From Poecilobothrus nobilitatus (lineage: Eukaryota > Arthropoda > Insecta > Diptera > Dolichopodidae): DNA of 64,000 nt. Below are positions 1 through 9,931 of this stretch, one piece after another; the first letter of the stretch is position 1; each line of letters starts with the position of its first letter. The stretch covers positions 119,406,191-119,470,190 of the forward strand of contig OX352772.1 in assembly GCA_947095535.1 (NCBI GenBank). The letters run 5' to 3'. Both the position numbers and the translations under genes were made by a program. The notes under the pieces were generated by a model. That model saw nothing but the letters and a program-made list of their open reading frames with translations, was not told where the DNA came from and searched no databases.

Positions 1-240
1 GTAAACGCTTATTGTTGAAAAGAAAACATGTCGATTGATTTTGTAGAAATTTTATAATCTTATTGTGAAATGGCGTATTTCCAAATAAATCAAAATATTC
101 TGAACACCCTTGAACTGGAACAAATATTGCTAACCAATGTGTTCCCTTTTGCTTAGAAGTATCAGTATTTACCACTAAAATACTAGGTTTTAAAACTTAT
201 TTGTCAATTGATCAAGAGCATAAACGCCCCTAAATATTGT
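1..240 (-). pseudogene. Adenovirus-type cysteine protease relic (Polinton/adintovirus-like)
   Basis: The minus strand reads about 75 codons of an adenain-like maturation protease, cut by the window edge. In order: GVYALDQL near the N-terminal side (about 228-200), then after a one-base frameshift the segment VVNTD, KGTHWLAIF (the His of the THW motif is the expected catalytic His), and SEYFDLFG with the acidic residue. The catalytic Cys would lie beyond position 1. Known role of the family: processing of virion proteins in adenoviruses and in Polinton/Maverick and adintovirus-like elements. The downstream position on the same strand as a capsid gene (655-1857) fits such a module. The frameshift between the LTNKF and VVNTD segments shows it is dead. 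Family assignment rests on motif order and spacing, with no search run. Confidence 0.72.
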
Positions 241-624
241 ATGTGTTAAGTTATTACATTTCAGCACCTTTGAAATCTGAAGTGTATTCATTTTCTTGCA
301 AGCGGGAAATATCAATTATTCGAGTATTTCCTCGCATAAATGTTGTTAAAAATTCTGCTTTAAGTTTTCCATTTGTTAAGACTATATCGAATTTTTCAAG
401 CAAATTTATTAAGTTATTAGTTATTTTTTCGTTATCGATATGTCCAAAAGAGTAATTCTCAATGTCTGTTTTTTTAAATGTCTGACAGGAAATTTATAAT
501 TTAATTCTTTTACAATAGTTTTACATTTTTCTTTTATGCTAGCCACAGCAATATTTTTTACAAATATTGTATTGTTATCGTCCGTACAAAACAATAAATC
601 TACTAGAGCAAATGCCATTTTCAA
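237..624 (-). pseudogene. Unrecognised gene between capsid and protease relics
   Basis: Two overlapping minus-strand frames give about 125 residues of one protein with a frameshift near 455. It starts at the ATG near 624 (KMAFALVDLLFC) and runs through FVKNIAVASI. In the second frame it has ENYSFGHID, LLEKFDIVLTNGKLKAEFL and IIDISRL, with a stop near 238, immediately before the protease relic. The A-V-D start, a later segment like a V-x-G-x-x-K-x-x-F-L motif, and its place in a viral cassette recall hypothetical RNase H/exonuclease-like proteins often found with such elements in arthropods, but I cannot assign a function. Spacing is tight: about 30 bases to the capsid relic upstream. It is a pseudogene by frameshift. 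Confidence 0.45.
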
Positions 625-654
625 ATGAATAGAAATAGTCCATTACACTTCCTT

Positions 655-1857
655 TTATATGTTTACGTAGACGTTGCGATTTTTATCAATTTCGATATTG
701 GGATCGAATTCTGCAAACACAATGCATGTTAATGTTGTAGTTAGTGGAGAGCTGAGTCTTGTTTCAATCTTTACTACTCCCTGGTTTAATAAACTCTGAC
801 ATGGATCAGTTCCCGAGCCGTCTGGTGATAAATTAAAAGCTATTATTGTATAACCTTTTGAAAAAAGTTGTTTTGAAATTTGATGTCCTAAATATGCACG
901 AGAATTACAAAGATTATTCGATGTAAAACTTGTTTCAATTGCAGAATTTGGTGTAGGCACTCCATTCACATATAATTGAAATTGTGTGAGATTTTGATGA
1001 TCGAAATGGTATGGATTTTTCGATTTTTTAAGATTAAAATTTTCATTATTAAAGTTTTCATACAAGTTGTAAATGTTTTGATTTCACTTCTCGTATAAAA
1101 ATATTTCGCGTTAGCCTTTTCCAGTACAGTATTGTGTGCTATCAATATGCTAGGATTAATTGTTAAATGTTTCATGTATAATGTAGCTTTGAGAATTTTT
1201 AAATAACTTTCATCGTTATCGTTAAAGAAAATATAAAAATCTTGTTTCTCTAATGCTAAAGAAATGCGAATGTCAACATTATTTAAAAGTAATTTGGAAG
1301 TATTGACGAAATCTACATGTAATTTTCCCATTAATTCTACTATTGCAGAATTGTTGTATGATTTTTGTCTTTGTCTAGAACCAGAATTGTTGAAATCATT
1401 GACATTTGGCTTATCCAATTCCCAACCAGATGCTTCTAGATGTGTTTGACTGGAATCTGTACCATAATTTAGTAAAGTAGTTATGTATGCTTTATAATGG
1501 TATAAGGAATCTGAAGGAGTGATGTTTTTTCCGTTTAGAGTTACATTATATTGTTTAATTAAAGAGTGTAATAAATTATTTACAGCACTGGGCTGTGGAG
1601 CTGCCCTTGCTTCAGTTCCGGTTCCTATTTTATCGGTTTCACTCCAAAGTGATCCATCTTTTTTTAATATTTGAACTTTAAACTTTATATAGGTACTGGA
1701 TAGATCTCTATATGTCTCTCCATTCCCAAGCGAAACAAATTCAATGGTTGATGCCTCCAAAGAAGCTAAAGGATTGTATGCTACCTCTTCTGAACGCAAA
1801 ATACTTGTTTAATGATAATGATGCGAAAAGATCAAGTTCAGATTTCATACATTCCAT
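655..1857 (-). pseudogene. Double jelly-roll major capsid protein relic (Polinton/adintovirus-like)
   Basis: Minus-strand coding relic of about 400 codons. It begins at the ATG at 1857 (ECMKSELDLF), shifts frame near 1800, continues with EFVSLGNGETYRDLSSTYIK, VNNLLHSLIKQYNVTLNGK and YHYKAYITTLLNYG, then LEASGWELD. Near 1075 there is a second frameshift plus an apparent internal deletion. The C-terminal part then reads NPYHFDHQN, FQLYVNGVPTP, RAYLG, FNLSPDGS and VFAEFDPNIEIDKNRNV. This motif order matches the widespread arthropod/nematode proteins annotated as F54H12.2-like, which belong to the major capsid proteins of Polinton/adintovirus-type viruses. Known role: forms the icosahedral shell. 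It lies directly upstream of the unrecognised gene and protease on the same strand. An alternative is a host-domesticated copy, but the frameshifts argue against that. Confidence 0.75.
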
Positions 1858-1944
1858 TTTTAATTGAATATATCTTTGCTTTCTTCGTTGCTTTTTCGAA
1901 TTCAAATGTGTCTTTTTAAAAACTACTCGTCTTTGTACGACCTC

Positions 1945-2452
1945 AAAAGCTGTTCTGGTTCTCCTACAAGGTTCATCTTTAAATATTGCAATTTTTGAAC
2001 TGGACTTAGAGAATCATTTTGGTGTACCATTGTTCTAAATAGATCATAGAAGGTTGGCCATTTTTGTAATCACCATCGAATTTATAAAGTGAGACTTTTG
2101 GTAACTTCAAGCCGCACTCCAGAGTGATTCTCGACTGGTTGGATTTTATCATGTTGGTCTCGGTTTCCTTTGATGAGTTTTCTGCAAAGTCTGTTTCATA
2201 TCGGCTTTCAATTATTTCGTAAATATTATCTTCAAAGTAACTATAACTCTTTTGGGTCCCCTTTTCTGATAACCTTTGAACTATTAATCTTTTATGCCCA
2301 CTGACAAATGTATCCCAATGCCCTTGAAAAGCTGCTAACCTTCTTTGATAAAACCCTTTAGTGCGCTTATCCTTCGCCGTGTTTTTATAATTATTAAAGC
2401 AATTTTGAAGGATTTCCTTTTGTGCCAACTGAGCATTTATAAAGTCTTCCAT
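1945..2452 (-). pseudogene. gag: BEL/Pao Gag N-terminal fragment
   Basis: The minus-strand frame starting at 2452 gives MEDFINAQLAQKEIL, a charged helical region typical of BEL/Pao Gag N-termini (GFYQRRLAAFQGHWDTF), then LPKVSLYKFDGDY. After a one-base frameshift near 2060 it continues KWPTFYDLFRTMVH, then SLSPVQKLQYLK and LVGEPEQLL, ending at a stop near 1942. The PKxxLxxFxGD-WPxFxDLF-YLK pattern is diagnostic of the family (DUF1759-type region). Sequence after EPEQLL no longer resembles Gag and joins the viral relic, so the element is truncated there. It parallels the better preserved Gag at 13406-14809 but is a different copy. Confidence 0.8.
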
Positions 2453-3200
2453 CTTTCTTTTAATCTATTTACCTCAACTAAAACACCCACCAAATTCAGA
2501 TAAATTTTTTGTTTTTTAAACTGTAACCCCTCGCACAAGCGTTTTTATACCACTTCATGAAATTAATAGCAATTATTCGAACCATGCTCTGTCCAGAAAT
2601 CAAAAACCCTGTAGCAACGTTCTTTAAAAAAAAAAATTTTATTTATTATCTTGAAATTGGTATACCATTCAAATACGTATATAGCTGTATATAAAGTTCA
2701 TGTACACTATGTAAATTTATTTATTACGTTCAATAGGCATATCATTCAAATATGTATATAGGTATATTTAAAGTTAATGATATAATGTTTAAATATCCAA
2801 AAAAATCAAATATAATAATGTGCAAAATTATGTATTTTTCCAAAAAACGTGAGTCCCGATATTACCGATACCGTACCAAAGATTTTACAGCTACACTACA
2901 CTACATCAATGTTCTTATAGTTTATATTTTTAATTTTTTACCTATAGCACTTTTATAGTTTACAGTTTTATTTTTTTGTTTTAATAGATTTTTTAACCAC
3001 TATAACATTTTGATTAACCGTTTCCACTAGATTAGTTTTTTTTCCTTTTTGAACTAGAACTTAACCACTAAAAATGTTTGAGAATATTTTTCCAAATAGA
3101 TTTTAAGCACTTTTATAAAGTTTTTTTTTTCGAATAGTACTACCACTACAAATCTTCAAGTCTAGTCTTTTAAATAGATTTTATGCACACTATATCACTG
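2453..3200 (-). other. BEL element 1 leader with degenerate tandem repeats
   Basis: This is the non-coding stretch between the Gag start and the primer-binding site of the same BEL/Pao fragment. It is AT-rich. Between about 2940 and 3190 a degenerate unit recurs several times: a run of T followed by a motif like AGATTTTAAGCACTTTTATA and then CCACTA. I see no open frame longer than about 70 codons. Similar repeat-bearing leader DNA precedes the primer site of the second BEL element (17166-17625). Confidence 0.45.
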
Positions 3201-3218
3201 ATCCGGCTCGAAGGACCA
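3201..3218 (-). other. Primer-binding site complementary to tRNA-Tyr
   Basis: The plus strand reads ATCCGGCTCGAAGGACCA, which equals the 3' end of eukaryotic tRNA-Tyr including CCA. The minus strand therefore starts with TGGTCCTTCGAGCC, a perfect 18-nt primer-binding site for a minus-strand LTR element. It lies upstream of the Gag fragment in the expected orientation. The identical site occurs at 17626-17643. Confidence 0.85.
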
Positions 3219-4016
3219 TGTTTTGACTTAGCTTAATAATAATTCATAATGTTTGTCACAAAGCTTAAAAAATGTTTTGAGATAAAAAAAATAAAACACC
3301 AAATTTTCCAATAATTCAAGTTCAATTAATTATCAAGTTTATTACAAAAAAAAATATCTATTACTTATTATATCAAAATGCTTAATCTTTCTTTCAATTA
3401 CTTTTATTATATAAAAAAAGATTTCTTATTAAGTATATTAACGTTATTTAATCTTTCCTTTGCGGCGACTCGGTAGCGGTTAACTTAAAAAATTAGAAAA
3501 TATCATATTAAATTTTATTCTAACTGAACAATAATGCCATTCACATTATAATCATATAGTTCCTTATGTAATATAGTTCATTGATCTTAGCAGTAACAAA
3601 TTGCATTTTTATTATATATTAAAAGAATTAATATAATCGACTTTACATAAGAGACGAATGATTATAGTACATAAGAAATCTATCCAAAACCGATGATTAA
3701 AAATAAATTAAATTAATATCTTATCCTATCACGATGACATCTGATGACGAATAGAGTTAATAATAAAGTTAATTAACTATTATACTATGTGTTATAATTA
3801 TGAAACAATAATAATGATTGATACTTAGAAGTAAACATTAAATGCAGCAGTAACAATATATGTACATAATTACAAAAAAAAAATAGTAATTAAATTTAAA
3901 AACATAACATCTTAAATTTTGTGAATGAAATCGTTAAAAATCACCAGCAAAATTTTGATTATTATTGGTAAGTTTAAATATAATAAAGAAATAATAATTG
4001 ATTTATTTTTAGGTGT
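3219..4016 (-). other. Putative 5' LTR of BEL element 1, boundaries unresolved
   Basis: The 5' LTR should begin directly beyond the primer site and run to higher coordinates. The region is AT-rich and non-coding. No second copy exists in the window, so its outer end cannot be fixed. It does not visibly match the region beyond the second tRNA-Tyr site, so the two BEL elements belong to different families or have diverged. Confidence 0.35.
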
Positions 4017-4159
4017 TGATGGTTGGTTCCATAGATGTTGAGATCTTGGCCGGTGTAACTCAGGATGACTTTAGATAAGTATATTTCCTTTATCTTTTTT
4101 TATTATATGATCCTTTGCGGTTTTTTTCAATCTCTTTTTAGGTTGACGGCTACCCAGGA

Positions 4160-4248
4160 CGTAACAAGTTGTTATTATTGTTATTAGTATTATTAATAAT
4201 ATTATTATTACTATTATTATTAATATTATTATTATTGTTATTATTAGG
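4160..4248. repeat. (TTA)n / (TAT)n microsatellite, left of R1-clade element
   Basis: Imperfect TTA trinucleotide tract with interspersed GTTATT, AGT and ACT variants, ending directly at the GC-rich element. A matching tract lies on the other side (7976-8091). Confidence 0.85.
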
Positions 4249-4425
4249 CTTCTAATCCAGTGGTGTCATGCGACCCGTGCCCGGTGGACTAGTTGGTAGC
4301 AAAGGGGTATAATACTTAGCTATCACAAAAGGAGTCTTCCTGATACCAGGTCACCTCACGAAGTATTTGACCTTACCACAGTATCGGACCTCTGCTGTGG
4401 TGGACCTTCCTTTGCCGCGATACTC

Positions 4426-5735
4426 GTGGGACCAAAAAATGGAACAACAAACCAAAAATACAGAAGTCAGTGGGAGGAGGAAAGAGGAGAGAGAAGGATT
4501 GGGCAGCACCCATTCACAAGGAGCGGGAAGACGTCAAGATCGCCGGTGATGAAACCGGGAATTCAGACGCCACGACGGCCGCCGGTGGAGATTTACTCTG
4601 ATCCAGAAAAGACGACTACGGTGGAGTCAGTTTTGGAGGATAGACCTACCTTAGAAAGTTTGCCTCGGCGGATTTTCATGAATAAAATGAGGGCGGACGA
4701 AGAAAGTTCGGTACATCGATGTATGAAGATATTTCGTTGGATATCCAAAGAAACTTCTCCAACAAAATAAAATTGGGAGTACCTGAGCTTGAGGAGCGAC
4801 TGCACTTAATCGTGCATTGGAGGTCAAGCTGGAAGAAGGTGGAAGCCGAAGTTGCTGAAGCGGAGGGAACGGCCAAAGTACTGGCCACATCGGCGAATAC
4901 AAAGCGCGCGGCTTCTAGTCCAGTGGAGCGGGTGGATGATAAGCGGCAGACCACGGTAAGACCCCAGGACAAAGACGGTGACTGGAAGCAGGCCCACCGC
5001 AAAAAAAGCGGAAAAGACTGCAGTCGGCGAAGCGGCAAAGCAGCAAGGAGCACCAAAACCGTGACCCGTGCCAAGGTTGTGGAGGGTATTAAGACGGCGG
5101 AGCAGGCAAGAGTTCGGAATCGGGGGCCAAAGATCAAGCCCGAAGCGGTGCTTGTTAGGCCCAGCGACGGTCGCTCATATGACGATGTCCTTCCGGATAT
5201 AAGGGCCACTGTGAAGCCGGAGGTTCCGGGGACAACCGTCAAGGTAAGACGGCAGAAGAAGACTGTAGGGGTTCTTATAGAACTTGGTCCTGGGACCAAG
5301 AATAGAGAAGCCTTCCGAAAAGCAGTTCAGGGAGTCTTGGGTGATAAGGATGCGGTGCGCAGTCTTGATCCTAGATGCTCCTTGCAGATTTGTGGGCTGG
5401 ACTGCTTTGCTACAGAGGCGGAGGTAGAAGCAGCAATAAGATGGGACGTCCCGGCACATGACTTCCGGCTAGGGCTGACTAAGCAGAATGGCAGGAGTCA
5501 GAAATACGCTATTATAGATATCGGCGAACGAGTGGGCCGCAAGCTCATTGGTCTTGGTAAGATCAAAATCGGCTGGGTTAGCTGCAGAGTCCAGAGAAGA
5601 GTCGACCTGGAGCGCTGCTTCTGGCCATACAGCGCGGACGTGCAAGGATCCAGACAGGAATCGCCCCAGTCGGAGGTGTGGCGAAGAGGGTCATCTGGCT
5701 AAGGACTGCAGCGAAAAGTAGCACTGTGTGCTCTG
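4426..5735 (+). pseudogene. R1-clade ORF1 (gag-like) relic
   Basis: Two frames carry ORF1. 4426-4770 holds a basic, Ser/Thr-rich N-terminal region. From about 4780 the frame runs through a Lys/Arg-rich stretch, then the conserved gag-like core: VLVRPSDGRSYDDVL, VGVLIELGPGTKNREAF, LEIxG-like SLQICGLD, EVEAAIRW, and the segment GWVSCRVQRRVDLERCFWP. The zinc-knuckle region that should follow is frameshifted, and its last knuckle reads CGEEGHLAKDC at about 5678-5710 in another frame. The family function is RNA binding and delivery of the element's RNP to its target. The frame changes indicate an inactive copy. Confidence 0.72.
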
Positions 5736-5816
5736 TTTCGATGGGGGTTGTAAGGCTGAAGAATTGAGCCCCACAGCAGGAACGGGGCGATGCAAGGTCT
5801 TCAGGATGACATTACA

Positions 5817-7845
5817 GAACGGGAAGGAATCAAGATGATTAAAATCCTGCAGACCAACCTGAATCGGAGTAGGATTGCCAATGATCTTCTCCGCCAGATA
5901 ACCAGAAAGAAGGGTATTGATCTACTGCTCATTAGTTAGCAGTATAGTCATAACCACCCTTCTCAATGGTACCCAGATATGGATTATGGACCCGGAGAAA
6001 CTTCCAGTGAAGGAACAAAAACGTGGGCGCGGATTCGTCTGCGTTAGGTGTAGAGAGGCAACTTTCGTTGGCTTGTACCACACCCCCAACGAATACATTG
6101 CCGAATTCATGGAGAAAGTTGGCGATCTTGAAGACATGAGCCTTAGTGCTTCTAGGGGCTTGGTGGTGGGCGGCGATTTCAATGCTAAGGCTGGACGGGT
6201 TTGCTTGTCGCAAAGAGGTGGCCATGCTTTGAAAATGGCGGCTTAGACGGGTTTTCTCGTTTTAAACGCCGGCCGCGTGTCCACCTTTAAACTGTCAGAA
6301 TATTTGGAAACTATTGAAGGTGTCTCCTTTGCATCAGAGCAGCTCGCCACCTTTGTTCTGAATTGGCATGTGATTGAGGACTATACGGGTAGTGACCATC
6401 AGTATATAGTCTTCGAGTTGCGCGAAGGCCAGCAATGGCAGGCGGTGCCCACTGGCCGCTGTCCTTGGGCCATGAGTAGGATTGACGAGACGTCCAAGTT
6501 CGCCCACTCAGTTCAATGAGCGGTAGTGGTACCCATGGTAGCTTTCCGAGAGAACCTGAACCGGAAGTGCGAGGAGATCGTCGACTCTACTATAAGGGCG
6601 GTAGTGGAGGCGTGCTGGGATTCTATACCCCGCAAAAGGCCTAGTCACAGGAAAAGACCGGCATACTGGTGGACTAATGAAATCGCGCAGTTGAGGGGCG
6701 AATGTTTAAAGCGTCGGCGCAATCGCAGCGCCCTAGAGGCCGGGATGAGATTGCCCGTTGTTCTGCCGACCACAAGGCCAAGTAGAAGGAGCTTCGCCGG
6801 GCCATCAGCGGCAGTAACGCTCGGTGTCTAGGGAAGCTGAGGGAGGATATCGAGACAGATCCATGGGTTTCTCGATAGCCGGCGCTGATGAGAAGCTGTG
6901 CGGACTCCCGAGGCGACACTGTCTACTTCTCCATGGGGGAGCTTGAAACCAAGGATGAACACCCCGGCCGGATGGATTACCGGGAGAAATATGGAAGCTA
7001 GTGTTACGGATTGGGCCTGAGCTCTTGCTGAATATGTACAATGTTTTTTTTCAGAGGGAGTCTTCTCTGCCCGCTGAAAGACAGCGCGCCTTGTGCTGAT
7101 CGGCAAGGGAAAGGGTGACCCATAGCCTCAATCTTTCTATCGGCCGCTGCCCATGCTGGATACGGCTGGGAAAATCTTGAAGAAGCTGCTGAAGGCGTGG
7201 CTGCATTCCGCTATGAAGGACGCAGGGCGGCTTTCCCCGCGGTAGTGCGGCTTCATTTCCGGTGGGTCAACGGTGGATGCTACTGCCGAGGTGATGAATC
7301 CCATAAAGCGGGAGGAGTATTACAACTATTTCTCACGTCGATTAGTCCTCCTGGTGACGCTGGATGTGAGAAATGCTTTTAACTCTCTCAGATGGGTGGA
7401 CGCCATCAAAGCACTGGAGGACGACTTCCGGGTTCCGGAATACCTCCTCCAGATGATGGATGATTACTTGACCGAACGCACTCTGATGTACGGCCAATGG
7501 ACGAGAATGTTGATAGGAGCGATCAGGACATGGGCGGGGCGGCGACACGGGGAGGTGGACTATTACCTCACACAGTTTCTTTCCGCGCACGGCTACTTCA
7601 TATCCTACCTGAACAGAATGGGAAGGGTGGGCTCGGCGGAGTGTCTGTACTGCCCAGGTGTGAAGGATGACGCTGAGTACACCTTTTTCATATGTGAAAG
7701 GTGGGCTCTGGAGAGGACGGAGCTGGAGCGAGAGGTGGGAGTCCATTTCTCCCCCGATGTCGCTGTGGAAGTACCGATGGCTGGGAAAAAGCTTGGAACC
7801 GTGTATCACATTACGTTCAATGGGTTCTACGCTCTAAGAAACTAG
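5817..7845 (+). pseudogene. R1-clade ORF2 (APE endonuclease, RT, C-terminal zinc motif) relic
   Basis: Near 5836 the frame reads IKILQTNLNRSRIANDLL, the start of an APE-like endonuclease. VVGGDFNAKAG (about 6160-6200) and YTGSDHQYIVFELR (6390-6425) are later endonuclease motifs. PAYWWTNEIAQLR (6658-6700) is the linker typical of R1. RT motif A appears as LVTLDVRNAFNSLRW (7345-7395), followed by ALEDDFRVPEYLLQM. The sequence then jumps to TWAGRRHGEVDYYLTQFLSAHG and the C-terminal motif CLYC to ICERW (7640-7715). The QG-containing motif and YADD box are missing, so a central deletion removed the catalytic core. Many stops. The last frame ends at 7845. Confidence 0.75.
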
Positions 7846-7975
7846 ACCTGGACGAGGACCTGGTGAAGAACCTGGCCTGAAATAATGTACTAAACGGTTC
7901 CGGGCCAGCGTTCAGGCAAGGAGAAATTTCCGGTACGGTCTATAAAAGATGCAAACCTCCTTGGTCGAAAAAAAA

Positions 7976-8091
7976 AATATTATTATTATTATCATCATCA
8001 TCATTATTACTATTATTACTATTATTATTACTATTATTAATATTATTATTATTAATTTTATTATTATTCTTAGTATTACTATTATTATTGA
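7976..8091. repeat. (TTA)n microsatellite, right of R1-clade element
   Basis: Imperfect TAT/TTA tract with a short ATC run inside. It starts at the A-run that ends the R1-clade element and mirrors the tract at 4160-4248. Confidence 0.85.
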
Positions 8092-8152
8092 ACCGGCTTT
8101 TTCCCGAATTGGGCCTTCACCTTGTACAAAATTCTTATATTTTTGATTAATA

Positions 8153-8986
8153 CTAGTGTATCGGTTTGTGCTTTGTAATAAACTTCTTATTTAACGGTTT
8201 ATTAATGATTTGAGAGTGATTTGTTAAATTTGTATCTGATTTATTGCCTACATTGATAAAGTGAGCTTTTTGAGTATTAAAATCTTTAAAATGTTGTATT
8301 ATGGTATTCTTTTTCCAATGTATGTGAGAAAGTATATCTTTAACCTTGGACTGAGGTACCATAACTTTGAATGATTTGTACCTTGGTTTGTATTTTAAAT
8401 TTCTTGGTGTAATATTAATTACGCTAACACTATTGCAGTTGAATTTATTTTTTAAATTATTTCTCAAATTGCTTACTGGAAATTTTCAAAAGTATAAAGC
8501 AAAGTTAACGGTTTTAACATTCTCGGCTAAAGAAGGTTGATTGATGGCAGGTTAACTATTAGTGATGATGGATTGGCTATTAGCAAGTTGGCTGCGTTGA
8601 ATGGTAACGAATTGACTGGTACTAGGTTTACTGGCAATGTAATGACTGTTAGTGGATTGGATGGTGCTAGGATAGTTGATGCGAAGTTGATTGTTAATAA
8701 ATTTACTACTGTTAGAATCCATTTGATGTGTAGTGTCAGTTTCGATTAATTCTTTATAAAGATTTTTGGTTTTAGATAAATTTGTTGAAGCAGAAATGGA
8801 TTCTTTTAGTTGTCTGAACTCCTCAGTGATAATTTGTGTACAATTGGAAACAGCTTCATTACAATGAATATATAACGCGTTAATTCTTGCAGATACTTCA
8901 TTTTTGTCAGCTATAAGTTGGCTAATAATGCCATTATTAAACTCAATGTTATTATTATTTGTATTTGTGTTACGATTATTAAACAT
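8153..8986 (-). pseudogene. Non-LTR retrotransposon ORF1p relic
   Basis: One minus-strand frame of about 277 codons starts at the ATG at 8986 and is broken by two in-frame stops (near 8552 and 8487). The N-terminal part is Asn-rich and then helical (ISQLIADKNEVSARINALY), consistent with a coiled coil. The C-terminal third reads SVSVINITPRNLKY, YKSFKVMVP and WKKNTIIQHFKDF, the S-x-K-V-x-V-P ... W ... G/I-x-x-x-x-F-Y/F pattern common in ORF1 proteins of CR1/L2/Jockey-like elements. The expected role is nucleic-acid binding. No RT follows because the 3' part is lost at the TTA tract. The sequence upstream of the start (9033-9236) is a repeat shared with 28262-28470, probably this element's 5' UTR. 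Confidence 0.55.
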
Positions 8987-9032
8987 AACTATTAAACATG
9001 TTAAGATTATTAAACATAACTATTATTAAACA

Positions 9033-9236
9033 TAGTTATCTCAGTTAAAGTTATCTTTAACTCGTGTAAAATAAAATTAACTCAATCAATAAATTATGAT
9101 GTAATAGTAATAAAAGTTGTTTGAAATATATCAAAACTTTATGAATATTCAATTGAATCTACTTATTGTTTTGATGTCACTTGGTAGAAGTATTTTATAA
9201 TGTAAAAAATAAAAAACACTTGTTATTTCTACTTAT
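9033..9236. repeat. Dispersed repeat, probable 5' UTR of the ORF1 element
   Basis: About 200 bp, beginning TAGTTATCTCAGTTAAAG and ending near CACTTGTTATTTC. It recurs in the same orientation at 28262-28470 with roughly nine of ten bases conserved by eye. Its position, upstream of the minus-strand ORF1 start, suggests the 5' end of that element. Confidence 0.65.
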
Positions 9237-9676
9237 TATACCCGTACGATAAGTATTGGGTATAATAAAATTACTCCTCTGTTTGTAACACCTGGAAATA
9301 AAAGATAGGTATACCTTCAAAGGTACGGACCGGATCAAAATCAAATTCTGAGTCGATTAAGTTTGGTCCGTCCGTCCGTCCGTCAGTCCGTCCGTCAACA
9401 CGCTAACCCAAAAACTAAAAAAAGCTAAAGTCTTGCAATTAACACAAAATATTCTGAGATCAATTTGAAGGTTCCCTATTTTTATTGGTTGAGATCCGAC
9501 CAAAACTTCGGGTAGCTCTCGAATCACTAACTTTTTAATCTCCAAATTTTTCCATAAAAATTTTTCAAAAGTTTCACATCGTTTGAAGTAGAGCCATGAA
9601 ATTTTAAATACGAATAGTATCCTAAAAAAATTATTTTATGGAACAACTTTTTTCTGTAGCCCTACCCGTTACGGAA
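9237..9676 (+). mobile_element. GTCC element family 1, 5' fragment
   Basis: Starts TATACCCGTACGATAAG and continues with ACTCCTCTGTTTGTAACACC and a GTCC tract at 9367-9397, as in the full copies at 29156, 49589 and 60865. It breaks off at CCCGTTACGGAA exactly where an LTR begins (9677), so the LTR element cut it. The 3' half is not found on the far side of the LTR element. Confidence 0.8.
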
Positions 9677-9911
9677 TGTGGCGGTCGCCTATAGTTCGCA
9701 GTAACCAAATTAACGAAAGAATTGAAAATATTGTATATACTTGCACATATGTTGTTATATCGGTACTTCTTTCATTTACTACAAAATAAATATAGTAGAA
9801 TAGTATATAAGTTTTTTTAGTCTTAAGCAGATCATGAACAAATAAAGAAGTTTAGTTTAAACATTAAATATTATGTGTTTTTCTTATACATATATTTATA
9901 AAGTAAGCACA
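9677..9911 (+). repeat. 5' LTR of a plus-strand LTR element (235 bp)
   Basis: Starts TGTGGCGGTCGCC and ends AGTAAGCACA, so it has TG...CA ends. It matches 18606-18748 plus 19454-19537 at about nine in ten positions by eye. It is followed by two T residues and then a primer-binding site. A polypurine stretch precedes the other copy, which fixes the plus orientation. Confidence 0.75.
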
Positions 9912-9913
9912 TT

Positions 9914-9931
9914 TGGTGACCTTGACGTGAG
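9914..9931 (+). other. Primer-binding site resembling tRNA-Trp
   Basis: TGGTGACCTTGACGTGAG differs at few positions from the complement of the insect/animal tRNA-Trp 3' end. It lies two bases after the LTR. Confidence 0.65.

Larger units (their letters stand above)
4249..7975 (+). mobile_element. R1-clade non-LTR retrotransposon, degenerate
   Basis: A block with much higher GC than its surroundings starts at about 4249 and ends at an A-run near 7975, directly followed by TTA repeats. It carries a gag-like ORF1 and an APE endonuclease/RT ORF2 in the order expected of the R1 clade, all on the plus strand and all broken by stops, frameshifts and a central RT deletion. Many R1-clade members are target-specific, inserting into rDNA, telomeric or microsatellite repeats. 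Here both ends meet the same TTA tract. The 5' leader (about 4249-4425) is non-coding. Confidence 0.75.

Noticed and set aside
4651..5299. Long minus-strand open frames (up to 207 codons) opposite the R1-type ORF1
   Set aside because: They are antisense shadows of a GC-rich coding sequence. The plus strand carries the recognisable gag-like and zinc-knuckle motifs.
7949..8146. 65-codon frame made almost only of Ile, Thr and Asn
   Set aside because: It is a translation of the TTA/ATT microsatellite.
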